A DNA stretch of 64,000 nucleotides, taken from assembly GCF_000621705.1 (NCBI RefSeq), contig NZ_JHXO01000007.1, positions 310,001 to 374,000 of the forward strand, given 5' to 3'. Below, piece after piece: positions 17,758-25,673 of the stretch (position 1 is its first letter; the number at the start of each line of letters is the position of its first letter). Origin of the DNA: Prolixibacter bellariivorans ATCC BAA-1284 (GTDB taxonomy: Bacteria > Bacteroidota > Bacteroidia > Bacteroidales > Prolixibacteraceae). Below the pieces are notes generated by a model that was not told the DNA's origin, made no database searches, and saw only the letters and a list, made by a program, of their open reading frames with translations. A program made the position numbers and the translations under genes.

Positions 17758-19593
17758 CTAAAGTCTCATTAATCCGGTTAACCAGCCGGCACTGTGTGGA
17801 ATCCAGTCCTCATCGGTGAGGGAGAAAGGACCGTCATTTGCTCTTTTAGGTTCGGTATCGTAAATAAATTGTTTCCCGGTTGAGAACCCATTGCAAATTA
17901 TTCCTCTGGTTTGAAACCACGTGCCTGCCCACCTGCTTCCAACTCCACACATCATACTTGCAGGCAACGCAATATTTTCAGGCACATCAGTGCTAAAGAT
18001 TACACACCCCTCGCGGAGGTTTTCCCGTGTTATTCCTCCATTCAGCCCGACGAGCCATTGCAGGTTTCCATAGGCAATATTTTTAAGTTTGGGCTCATTA
18101 AACAGCCGCGATAATTCAAGAGCCAAAGCTGCCGTGTAGCCATAAATAGCGTTGGTGCCATGAAAAGTCCCGCAAAACCAAACCGGGCCTTCCTTTCCGA
18201 AAATTCCCTGGGGCACAAGTAAAAAAGGATTGTTTTCACATGATGGTATCAGGTATCCATAGCTAAATTGCTGCAGACAATTTTTCCATTTCGGCGCGTC
18301 AGCTTCATCCGGCCATAGTTTGAGCATTTCGATTATCGGCATCAGATAGTTCGGGTAAAATCCACCGATATCAGCACCAAACTGCCCGAGAACAATACCC
18401 TGGATAAACGACTTTTCGCTATATGAGACACTATTAAACTCTTTAAAGTGCCCAAAATATCCATCTTCACTTTGTTCTTTTGGAATTTGCCGGGCCATAA
18501 TTTTATTTGCCAAATCGATGGCCATTTCTTTCGCTTTCTCATTTGAGTTCTTCCAATGCTCAATACTCGCCCAGCACAACATCACTAAATCGCGGGTTTG
18601 CCACTCATCGTTTGGTACCGGATCTGTTTCAGACAATCCTCTGAGAAATCGGCTAAATCCATAATCACCCATTGGTTTCGCTTTTGTGTTCAGCCACTTA
18701 AATGTTTTTTGTGATGTTATCTTATAGGTTGTCCTTTTTCCCTGATACTCATCCGGTAGAAGTCGTATTGCCTTTTCAAGGGCCACTACTGCTTTTGTTG
18801 CGTCATTGGGCAAAACATCCTTTTCGTGTCCCAGCAGGTCGTGTGACATCGCTCCTTCAGGAAAGCCGAGTTCGTATGCCTTTTCCTGTGTCATCACCAA
18901 ATAGTCGCATCCCACCATAATTTGCTTATGTATCCTTTGCAAAAAGGCTTTATCAAACCGTCCGGAGGTATGTTCCAGCAATTCAGCAAGAGCTATGATC
19001 ATTGCACTTTGAGCAGGACTTTCAACCCATAACGTACCAGCATCCTGCCAACCGGCGCCCACTTTTGTGAAATGAGTCCGTCGCTCAAGCATATCTACCG
19101 ACGACAACTCGATGGTGCTGTCCCAAAATATATCTTTGCCAACCCGTAACCCCTTGTCCCTAAAAATCCGTTCATTATCTGCTGAAACCTCAATATCCCA
19201 CTCACCTGTTTCCTCAATTGCCTGGAAATCCGCGATCCACCAATGACTTCCCCATTTTTCGCCCCAATAGTTGAATCCCATTTGATACTTTTTTTCATCA
19301 GATACCGGATTCAGCTTACAAATTGCTTTTTCGTGAAACAGATCTTTTTTAGGAAGTCGGGCAATAATCCGGACAGGATATCCGATTTCGTATCCGATTT
19401 GAGAAAAGAGTATACCGGCAACACCTGCCTGGTGAAATTCCGGGTCCGCAAATCCCAAAGCCCGATCATCTGAGTCTCTCTGGGCATCTGGCTCAGAACA
19501 TGCTGTAACTAGAGGCGCTCCCAATACAGCTCCTGATGCAAGTGTTGCTGTTTTGAAGAAAGTTCTGCGTGAAAGAGAAGCATTTTTTTTCAT
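17758..19593 (-). CDS. Tat-exported GH9-like (cellulase N-terminal Ig plus alpha-toroid) protein
   Basis: 611 residues. The twin-arginine signal (LSRRTFFKTA at 8-17) is followed by a Cys in VTAC, so it may be lipid-anchored. Residues about 58-150 match the Ig-like domain preceding GH9 catalytic domains (ILFSQIGYEIGYPVRIIARLP split around GYE). The rest is an alpha/alpha barrel with GWQDAGTLWVESPAQSA aligning to the GH9 DAGD motif. The second Asp, the catalytic base in GH9, is Thr here. The C-terminal TDEDWIPHSAGWLTGL resembles the GH9 acid-Glu region. It is therefore a divergent family member whose activity is uncertain. It lies 33 bases downstream of gntR. Confidence 0.75.
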   Translation of the reverse strand: MKKNASLSRRTFFKTATLASGAVLGAPLVTACSEPDAQRDSDDRALGFADPEFHQAGVAGILFSQIGYEIGYPVRIIARLPKKDLFHEKAICKLNPVSDEKKYQMGFNYWGEKWGSHWWIADFQAIEETGEWDIEVSADNERIFRDKGLRVGKDIFWDSTIELSSVDMLERRTHFTKVGAGWQDAGTLWVESPAQSAMIIALAELLEHTSGRFDKAFLQRIHKQIMVGCDYLVMTQEKAYELGFPEGAMSHDLLGHEKDVLPNDATKAVVALEKAIRLLPDEYQGKRTTYKITSQKTFKWLNTKAKPMGDYGFSRFLRGLSETDPVPNDEWQTRDLVMLCWASIEHWKNSNEKAKEMAIDLANKIMARQIPKEQSEDGYFGHFKEFNSVSYSEKSFIQGIVLGQFGADIGGFYPNYLMPIIEMLKLWPDEADAPKWKNCLQQFSYGYLIPSCENNPFLLVPQGIFGKEGPVWFCGTFHGTNAIYGYTAALALELSRLFNEPKLKNIAYGNLQWLVGLNGGITRENLREGCVIFSTDVPENIALPASMMCGVGSRWAGTWFQTRGIICNGFSTGKQFIYDTEPKRANDGPFSLTDEDWIPHSAGWLTGLMRL

Positions 19594-19626
19594 AGTCTGG
19601 TTGGTTTTTATGTCGAAAAAGACCGG

Positions 19627-20334
19627 TTACAGGTAATAACTATTTCCAACAGGGTAGTTATTCGTGTTACAATACAATTCACTGTATATATTAAAGTTAC
19701 TGTTACTGGTGTGAAATTTTACCGATATGTGTAGAATGGGCGAACCGAGTGGTACTTTTAATAAATCGGCCGAATCTTTATGGGCATTCTCCGCTCGAAG
19801 TTCTTGCTCTGAACCCACAATCTCGATATGGTAATGTTGGCTAAGCGTTTTAAAAAACGAACCGTTGACAAAATCGATATCTGAGAACTCTTTAAGACAT
19901 GTGCCGTTCATCCAGTTGTGTTCGATCATTACCGGAACTTCGCCTACACATCTTAAACGGGAAAAATGAATACACGGCTGACTGAGTTCTTTTTCACTGA
20001 TTTTAAAATGTATTTCAGGACTCCAAAAATCAGAGTGGGGACCCTGTAAAAAAATCGTGCTGACATCTTCACCTACAGCTTCCGAGAAACCTTTCACATT
20101 TAATAATCCAAGCGATTTCCTCCTTTCACGAACGATACTCCCCTTTCCATGATGACGCTCAATAAATCCTTCCCTGGTAAGCTCATCCAAAGCCTTTCTG
20201 ACAGTTGTTCGGGTAATACTGAAGGTAGAGCAAAGCTCATTTTCCGATGGTAAATAATCGCCAACATCATAATATCCTTTCTGAATCTGAAGCTTGAGGA
20301 AATCCTGAACTTGCTTGTATCTCTTTTCTTTCAT
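19627..20334 (-). CDS. GntR family transcriptional regulator, HutC/UTRA type
   Basis: 235 residues. An N-terminal winged helix (YDVGDYLPSENELCSTFSITRTTVRKALDELTREG in part) is followed by a UTRA effector domain from about residue 85 (ending VKFHTSNSNFNIYSELY). HutC-type GntR proteins bind small sugars, sugar phosphates or amino acids and repress the adjacent operon. It is the first gene of the run gntR - GH9-like - deoC - hexokinase, and a perfect 26-bp palindrome lies 29 bases upstream of its start, so autoregulation is likely. Confidence 0.9.
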   Translation of the reverse strand: MKEKRYKQVQDFLKLQIQKGYYDVGDYLPSENELCSTFSITRTTVRKALDELTREGFIERHHGKGSIVRERRKSLGLLNVKGFSEAVGEDVSTIFLQGPHSDFWSPEIHFKISEKELSQPCIHFSRLRCVGEVPVMIEHNWMNGTCLKEFSDIDFVNGSFFKTLSQHYHIEIVGSEQELRAENAHKDSADLLKVPLGSPILHISVKFHTSNSNFNIYSELYCNTNNYPVGNSYYL

Positions 20335-20362
20335 TGAAATGAAATTTTTATAAAACTAAGGC

Positions 20363-20388
20363 TTTTGACTTGTACGTACAAGTCAAAA
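20363..20388. promoter_or_regulatory. Perfect 26-bp palindromic operator of the GntR operon
   Basis: The 26 bases form an exact palindrome centred on TTGTACGTACAA. This core equals the GT-(N)-AC type operator of GntR-family regulators such as Bacillus AraR. A -7-like TAGTTTTA (20358-20351, minus strand) lies next to it toward the gene, so the palindrome would cover the -33 region of the gntR promoter. Confidence 0.85.
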
Positions 20389-20821
20389 AGGAACAATCTT
20401 TTCACATAGCTTTGTAACTATTCGGTTCATTGGGGGCAATCCGATGGCTCATTATCCAATATCACGGTAGTTAATAGTGTATCACCCACTCTTAATGAAA
20501 AGGTTGTCTATGCATTAAAATCTATTAAATACATATGATAACCAGGAAGTAACAACGAAACAATCGTCCAGTGGGAAAATAATTTAGTATGGTTTCCAAA
20601 AGAAGCTGCATGGAAGGACTGAACCTAAGTTTAAAAGGCAAGAGGAAATAAAGCTAATGGCTGGCTTGACAACTACTGTGAAATGAAAGGCTACGCAGAA
20701 ATGATGGAGATAATAAAAAACAAAATATTTGCAGCATGTGCAATTTGTACAGGAAATGCATGCAAAGACGAGTCGTCAGTTTTATCGATTCCTCCTTTTT
20801 ACCTAATCCGCCCCTAATCTA
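20389..20821. other. Intergenic region without a recognised gene
   Basis: 433 bases between the GntR operator and the DtxR/MntR stop. A short plus-strand open stretch (about 20630-20800, containing GWLDNYCEMKGYAEMMEIIK) ends at a stop near 20817. It begins after a stop, has no good start and resembles no family I know. It may be a gene remnant or chance. Confidence 0.4.
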
Positions 20822-21484
20822 TCAATGTTCCAAAAGTTCTACCCGTAACCTTTCACAAACCGGATGAGTTAGGGTCTCTGACGAATGATTTGAATAACTG
20901 ACCACCATACTCCCGTCAAATGGCTCAACTGAAATAACTTTCATCTCAACGCCGAGTTGGAGATCCCGGTTATTTAGATACTTTAAAAAATCGGCCGCTG
21001 AATGAGCCAGCGCTATTAACCGGACTTTGTCACCGACCTTACAACTACTCAACTGCTCATAAACTTCTTCAGCAATCCGGCCGTCTTTATCAGGAATAGG
21101 TGAACCATGCGGATCAATCGTTGGATGTCCCATCAATTCATCCATCCGCTCAAAAAATATTGACGAGTCGATATGCTCTATTTGTTCGGCAATCTCGTGA
21201 ACGACTTCCCAACCAAATCCCATTTGGGTAACCAAAAACATTTCGGTAAGACGATGTTTGCGCAAAACCAATGCAGCTTCTCTCTTTCCCTTTTCGGTTA
21301 ATGAAAGTGGCTTGTATTTCTCGTAATTGACCAAATCCTGCTTTTTCAGGTTTTTGATCATACTGTTCGCGGTGGGAAGGCTTACTTTTAGTAAACTACT
21401 CAGGTCAGAGATCGTTGCCATTCCTCGTTCCGAAACGAGTATGAATAGTGCTTTCAGATAATTTTCTTCAGTTACTGAGGCCAT
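20822..21484 (-). CDS. mntR: DtxR/MntR-family metal-dependent repressor
   Basis: 220 residues. The N-terminal helix-turn-helix is ISDLSSLLKVSLPTANSMIK. A dimerisation/metal-binding domain follows, with EHIDSSIFFERMDELMGHPTIDPHG split over the conserved H-x-x-E and D-x-H-G elements. A C-terminal FeoA/SH3-like domain spans about 145-220. It is divergently transcribed from an Nramp transporter, so Mn(II)- or Fe(II)-dependent repression of that transporter is the likely job. The gene name is by context; Fe-type IdeR function is the alternative. A -7-like TACTTTTG (21512-21505, minus strand) precedes it. Confidence 0.88.
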   Translation of the reverse strand: MASVTEENYLKALFILVSERGMATISDLSSLLKVSLPTANSMIKNLKKQDLVNYEKYKPLSLTEKGKREAALVLRKHRLTEMFLVTQMGFGWEVVHEIAEQIEHIDSSIFFERMDELMGHPTIDPHGSPIPDKDGRIAEEVYEQLSSCKVGDKVRLIALAHSAADFLKYLNNRDLQLGVEMKVISVEPFDGSMVVSYSNHSSETLTHPVCERLRVELLEH

Positions 21485-21530
21485 AGTTCTTCAGTGATTG
21501 ACAACAAAAGTAAGAAAAAGATCAAAATAA

Positions 21531-21562
21531 TTTTGTTAGAATACTCTAACTCCATACTTTTG
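21531..21562 (+). promoter_or_regulatory. Nramp gene promoter with embedded metal-repressor operator
   Basis: A -33 TTTTG (21531-21535), a 19-base spacer and a -7 TACTTTTG (21555-21562) match the Bacteroidota promoter. Between them lies an inverted repeat GTTAGA-ATAC-TCTAAC (21535-21550), placed where a bound DtxR/MntR repressor would block polymerase. Confidence 0.75.
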
Positions 21563-21597
21563 TCTCTCGAATTATTGAGAATATAACGACATAATAT

Positions 21598-23460
21598 ATG
21601 AAGACAGAATCGTTAAGTGAAGTACATTCAACTGTCAAAACCGACAAGAAAGGTTGGAGAAAAATATTAGCGTTTATCGGGCCTGCTTACCTGGTTAGCG
21701 TGGGATATATGGACCCGGGAAACTGGGCTACCGATATTGCCGGAGGTTCGGAATTTGGCTACAAACTGATTTGGGTGCTGCTGATGTCGAACTTAATAGC
21801 CCTCCTTTTGCAATCGCTTAGCGCCCGGCTGGGAATTGTCAGGGGAATGGATTTGGCACAGGCTTCGAAAAATGCGTACCCAAAATGGGCCAACATTCCG
21901 CTGTATATATTGGCCGAAATTGCCATTGCAGCCTGCGACCTGGCTGAGATTATCGGGATGGCCATTGGTCTTAATCTGCTCTTTGGACTGCCACTTATCT
22001 GGGGCGTCAGTCTGACAGCCCTGGATACCGTGCTATTGCTCTTTCTGATGAATAAGGGTATGCGAACCATGGAAGCTTTCATTGTATCGCTCGTTTTCAT
22101 TATCGGGCTTTCATTTTTCGCTGAAATGGTTATCGTCTCGCCCGTGTACGGTGATGTGATAAAAGGTTTTGTTCCTTCCAATCTGAGTGGCAACGCTCTA
22201 TACATCGCTATTGGTATTATCGGAGCAACCGTGATGCCGCACAATCTGTATTTGCACTCATCATTGGTACAAACCCGAAAAATCGACCGTTCCTCCAAAG
22301 GGCTGAAAGCGGCGATTAGGTTCAATTTCTTCGATTCAACCATCGCCTTGAACCTAGCCTTTCTGGTAAATGCCACTATTCTGATTTTGGCAGCTGCTGC
22401 CTTTTATGTCAACGGTTATTTCCATGTGGCTGAAATACAAGACGCCTCCAAACTCCTTGAAAAATTGTTCGGAAAAGCGGCTCCAACATTTTTTGCTATC
22501 GCATTAATCGCTGCCGGACAGAGTTCTACGATTACCGGTACTTTGGCTGGTCAGATCGTAATGGAAGGACACCTCAATCTTCGAATTCAGCCCTGGTTGA
22601 GAAGGTTAATCACCCGGTTGCTCGCCATTATTCCGGCACTTTTCACTATCATATATTTTGGCGACGGTGCTTTGGGAAGCCTTTTGGTATTGAGTCAGGT
22701 GGTGTTGAGTCTTCAATTGGGATTTGCCGTCATTCCGCTCATTCATTTCAATTCCGACAGGAAAGTGATGAAAGAATTCACGATTAAGTTGTGGGTGAAA
22801 ATTCTGGCCTGGCTAAGTGCAGCTGTGATTGTTTACCTGAACATTAAGTTGGTTGTCGATGAAATCACGTCCTGGGTTAAATCAGCCGGCGACAACCGGA
22901 TTTACATTTATACCCTGGTTGTGCCGATAGCCATAGCAGCTCTTGTGTTGTTGGCATTCATTTTTGTGTATCCGTTCTTCACTTCTTCCAAGAAAAAGAA
23001 AAAACAATGGCCACACGGTAAAGCCGAAGCCTTCCAATTGAATGAACCTGTAAAATACAAACACATCGGCATTGCCATCGATTTCTCCGGCAACGAGCAG
23101 AAAATTATTCAAAATGCATTGTCGCAGGGAGGCAAATCAGCTTCGTACACGCTCATTCACGTAGTAGAAAGTGCTGCGGCCCGTTACCATGGCGATAAGT
23201 CGATGGATTATGAAACGCAGCTGGATGCCGCCAACCTGGAAGCCTACCAGAAGAGCCTGGAAGAACTTGGTTACAGCGCCGATTCACAAATCGGGTTTGG
23301 TGACCCGGCGTCGGAAATCAGTAAATTAATAGCCAAAAATGACATCGATTTTCTGGTGGTAGGTTCACATGGCCACAAGAGAGTCAAAGACATGGTGTAT
23401 GGTACCACCGTTGATTCTCTACGACATAGTATTCAGATTCCGTTACTAATCGTTACCTAA
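21598..23460 (+). CDS. mntH: Nramp divalent metal transporter fused to a universal stress protein domain
   Basis: 620 residues. Residues 1-460 form an Nramp/MntH proton-coupled Mn2+/Fe2+ importer with about 11-12 transmembrane helices. TM1 has the metal-binding DPGN (GYMDPGNWATDIAGGS) and TM6 has MPHNLYLHSSL. After a Lys-rich linker (SSKKKKKQWPHGK) residues about 480-620 form a universal stress protein domain (KHIGIAIDFSGNEQ) with the nucleotide-loop-like VVGSHGHKRVKDMVYGTT. Stand-alone MntH is about 410-450 residues, so the cytoplasmic domain is an addition, known in some other bacteria; a nucleotide-responsive control of transport is inferred. Divergent from its putative repressor. Confidence 0.92.
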   Translation: MKTESLSEVHSTVKTDKKGWRKILAFIGPAYLVSVGYMDPGNWATDIAGGSEFGYKLIWVLLMSNLIALLLQSLSARLGIVRGMDLAQASKNAYPKWANIPLYILAEIAIAACDLAEIIGMAIGLNLLFGLPLIWGVSLTALDTVLLLFLMNKGMRTMEAFIVSLVFIIGLSFFAEMVIVSPVYGDVIKGFVPSNLSGNALYIAIGIIGATVMPHNLYLHSSLVQTRKIDRSSKGLKAAIRFNFFDSTIALNLAFLVNATILILAAAAFYVNGYFHVAEIQDASKLLEKLFGKAAPTFFAIALIAAGQSSTITGTLAGQIVMEGHLNLRIQPWLRRLITRLLAIIPALFTIIYFGDGALGSLLVLSQVVLSLQLGFAVIPLIHFNSDRKVMKEFTIKLWVKILAWLSAAVIVYLNIKLVVDEITSWVKSAGDNRIYIYTLVVPIAIAALVLLAFIFVYPFFTSSKKKKKQWPHGKAEAFQLNEPVKYKHIGIAIDFSGNEQKIIQNALSQGGKSASYTLIHVVESAAARYHGDKSMDYETQLDAANLEAYQKSLEELGYSADSQIGFGDPASEISKLIAKNDIDFLVVGSHGHKRVKDMVYGTTVDSLRHSIQIPLLIVT

Positions 23461-23566
23461 GCCGACTTTAAAATATATTTGCCAAACTTCCCATCGCCCC
23501 TGACTGACAAACGATTTGGTCGCAGTGTATATGGTTGGTTAGCATACGTATTAACGTTGGGCTTCT

Positions 23567-24127
23567 TTACGCCATGGCATTCTCTTTCGACAGAACTGTC
23601 GTTTGTTGTACTATTTCGGCTATAGCTTCATTCTGCCTCTTTCCGGCACTCCCCTGCTTCATTGTTCGGCTCGACATGGGATAACTGGCCACCACGATTT
23701 TACTCTGCTCCTTATCGTAATGAAGATAAGTACAGGCTCCCCACGAAGAAAGGGTAAAGCGATCGCGAAGTTTAATAATCTGCTGCTCTTCATTCATATA
23801 GATTACTTCATATCGCCGGGCCAGTTCGTCATGAAGTTTTTGAAAAGAGAGAGCTTGATAAGGAACCTCCAGCTCTTTAGTAACCGTTACTTTAAAGCCC
23901 GGTGGTTCCGAACCGGGCTTCTGAATGTAATCCAACCGCGGCTTAAATTCCCGGATAAGGACTCCCCAGTAAATCAAACTGAACAGGATAATCCAAACAA
24001 TCCCGGTGACCAGCACAGGTGCGTCCATTGGCCGGTTGAGCAGCCAGATGGCCAGCAGGCGCAGCAGGAGAAACATCCCCAGCAGCAGGAAGAAATAGAT
24101 AACAATCAGTTTTACGTACGGTTTCAT
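23567..24127 (-). CDS. Two-helix membrane protein of unknown function, paralogue A
   Basis: 186 residues with two transmembrane helices (about 7-29 and 40-60), then a cytoplasmic alpha/beta domain. It shares with the next upstream gene the segment EFKPRLDYIQ (TFKPKIRYIE there), VIYMNEEQQIIKLRDR (VTYMDEEAGVMKFRTP) and a C-terminal QNEAIAEIV (QNEAVAQLI). I recognise no family. The two genes are tandem paralogues 115 bases apart on the same strand, separated by a dispersed repeat copy. Confidence 0.75.
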   Translation of the reverse strand: MKPYVKLIVIYFFLLLGMFLLLRLLAIWLLNRPMDAPVLVTGIVWIILFSLIYWGVLIREFKPRLDYIQKPGSEPPGFKVTVTKELEVPYQALSFQKLHDELARRYEVIYMNEEQQIIKLRDRFTLSSWGACTYLHYDKEQSKIVVASYPMSSRTMKQGSAGKRQNEAIAEIVQQTTVLSKENAMA

Positions 24128-24156
24128 TTGGTTCGTTAGCTCTGCTTAGTTATTGG

Positions 24157-24229
24157 TCATCCCCTACGGGGAATATTTCATTTCCTTGAACATTTCCTTC
24201 TACAATACGGCAACCACTACGCGGTATTT
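24157..24229. repeat. Dispersed repeat, copy 1
   Basis: About 73 bases starting CATCCCCTACGGGGAA and ending ACCACTACGCGGTATT. A clearly related copy lies at 29146-29218. It fills the gap between the paralogous membrane-protein genes. It has internal partial dyads (CCCCTACGGGG) but no coding sense. Confidence 0.7.
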
Positions 24230-24242
24230 TCCACCAGAGGCA

Positions 24243-24785
24243 TTACACATCTTCGCCCAGGGCATGAATCAATTGTGCCACGGCCTCGTTTTGCTCCTTC
24301 GCTTTCCGCGTGGCAGTCTTTGTGTATACCGACAAAGGAAAACTCGACAACATAACCGTTCCACTCTCCTGCTGCCAGGCTATATGGGTCAGGATTCCCC
24401 AGGCCTTACGGTTATAAGGTGTCCGGAACTTCATTACTCCCGCTTCTTCGTCCATATACGTCACATGCACGTGTGGCGGTAAAATTTCGCGCAAACGCGT
24501 TACACTGAACTCAACATCCGGCACCGAAACCTCCTGTGTTTGGGTATCCCGAAACTCCGGTTCTGCATCGGACTCCGCCTCAATGTACCTGATTTTAGGC
24601 TTGAAGGTGTACCAAAGCAAGCCCCAGTAAATCACCTCGAAAAAAACAGCCGATATAAACCCAACCCAGACCGTTGATTCATTGAATGTTTTATGTCCAA
24701 ACAGGCTGAAAAGATACATTACACCGATGTACCCGCCCCAGTATATAAAAAAGGTAATGATGATGATTTTGCGGAAAGATTTCAT
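24243..24785 (-). CDS. Two-helix membrane protein of unknown function, paralogue B
   Basis: 180 residues from the ATG at 24785; an in-frame TTG four codons earlier is less likely. Two transmembrane helices (about 6-25 and 36-58) are followed by a cytoplasmic domain homologous to that of the gene downstream. Shared features are listed there. Function unknown. It is followed by the repeat copy and paralogue A. Confidence 0.75.
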   Translation of the reverse strand: MKSFRKIIIITFFIYWGGYIGVMYLFSLFGHKTFNESTVWVGFISAVFFEVIYWGLLWYTFKPKIRYIEAESDAEPEFRDTQTQEVSVPDVEFSVTRLREILPPHVHVTYMDEEAGVMKFRTPYNRKAWGILTHIAWQQESGTVMLSSFPLSVYTKTATRKAKEQNEAVAQLIHALGEDV

Positions 24786-24847
24786 CGTGCTAATCAATTT
24801 ACTATATCATACTATATTCTCGGACAACCGACCTTAAATACTAAAAT

Positions 24848-25558
24848 CTATCGGTTACTCCTGTTTTTATCAATGCGTTCCATAATATCGTTCATCATCT
24901 CAATCTGAACTTTTTGAATTTCCAGCAACTCCTGTTGCTGATGAATCATTAAGTGGTCCATTTTTTCATGCAGCGTTCTGATTTCCAATTCCGATTTCAG
25001 ATTAATCATATAATCCTTCCTGGCCCTGTCACGGTCTTTTTCCTCCTGCCGGTTCTGACTCATCATGATAACCGGAGCCTGCAGAGCAGCCAAACAGGAT
25101 AAGATTAAATTCAATAAGATAAAGGGATACGGATCAAAGCCCTTATTTCCGAGCCAATAAACGTTTAGGAGAATCCAAAAAAACAAAATAACACCAAACG
25201 TGATGATAAAGGTCCAACTGCCGCCAAAGGTGGCTACCTTGTCGGCAATTCGTTGTCCAAACGTATAAACTTGCTCCTCATCATCATCAATTTTATCCGA
25301 CAGCGTTGTCCTGTCTGTCAGCGAAGTCATGACCGTTTTCTCCAGTTCGGTCAGTTCGCCAACCTGCTTTACCAAATATTCCGAAATGTATTTTTCACGG
25401 TAGGTGTTCAGTTCGCTAACGGATAAACTTTTATCCGGTGTAAATTCCGGATGATCCATTTGTATGAGGTTCATCAACGATAGCCTGATTGAATTACCTG
25501 TAATCCTTTCGGCAACCGGAAATTCTTTTCCTGATATATCACTATGAAATGTCTTCAT
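24848..25558 (-). CDS. DUF1003 family membrane protein
   Basis: 236 residues from the ATG at 25558 (an adjacent upstream TTG is not preferred). The DUF1003 core contains two transmembrane helices (FGGSWTFIITFGVILFFWIL and PYPFILLNLILSCLAAL), then the diagnostic QAPVIMMSQNRQEEKDRDRA. A C-terminal coiled coil follows (EIRTLHEKMDHLMIHQQQEL). The N-terminal ~80 residues are variable. Family function is unknown. Confidence 0.88.
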   Translation of the reverse strand: MKTFHSDISGKEFPVAERITGNSIRLSLMNLIQMDHPEFTPDKSLSVSELNTYREKYISEYLVKQVGELTELEKTVMTSLTDRTTLSDKIDDDEEQVYTFGQRIADKVATFGGSWTFIITFGVILFFWILLNVYWLGNKGFDPYPFILLNLILSCLAALQAPVIMMSQNRQEEKDRDRARKDYMINLKSELEIRTLHEKMDHLMIHQQQELLEIQKVQIEMMNDIMERIDKNRSNR

Positions 25559-25673
25559 CAAATTGAATGTATTAAGTTAATCATAATCGTTCCAGCCCCC
25601 CCGGGTGCAGATTAATTGAAGGAGAAGATAATGATACTATACTTTGACCGAATAGTTTCATCATACCACTTTG

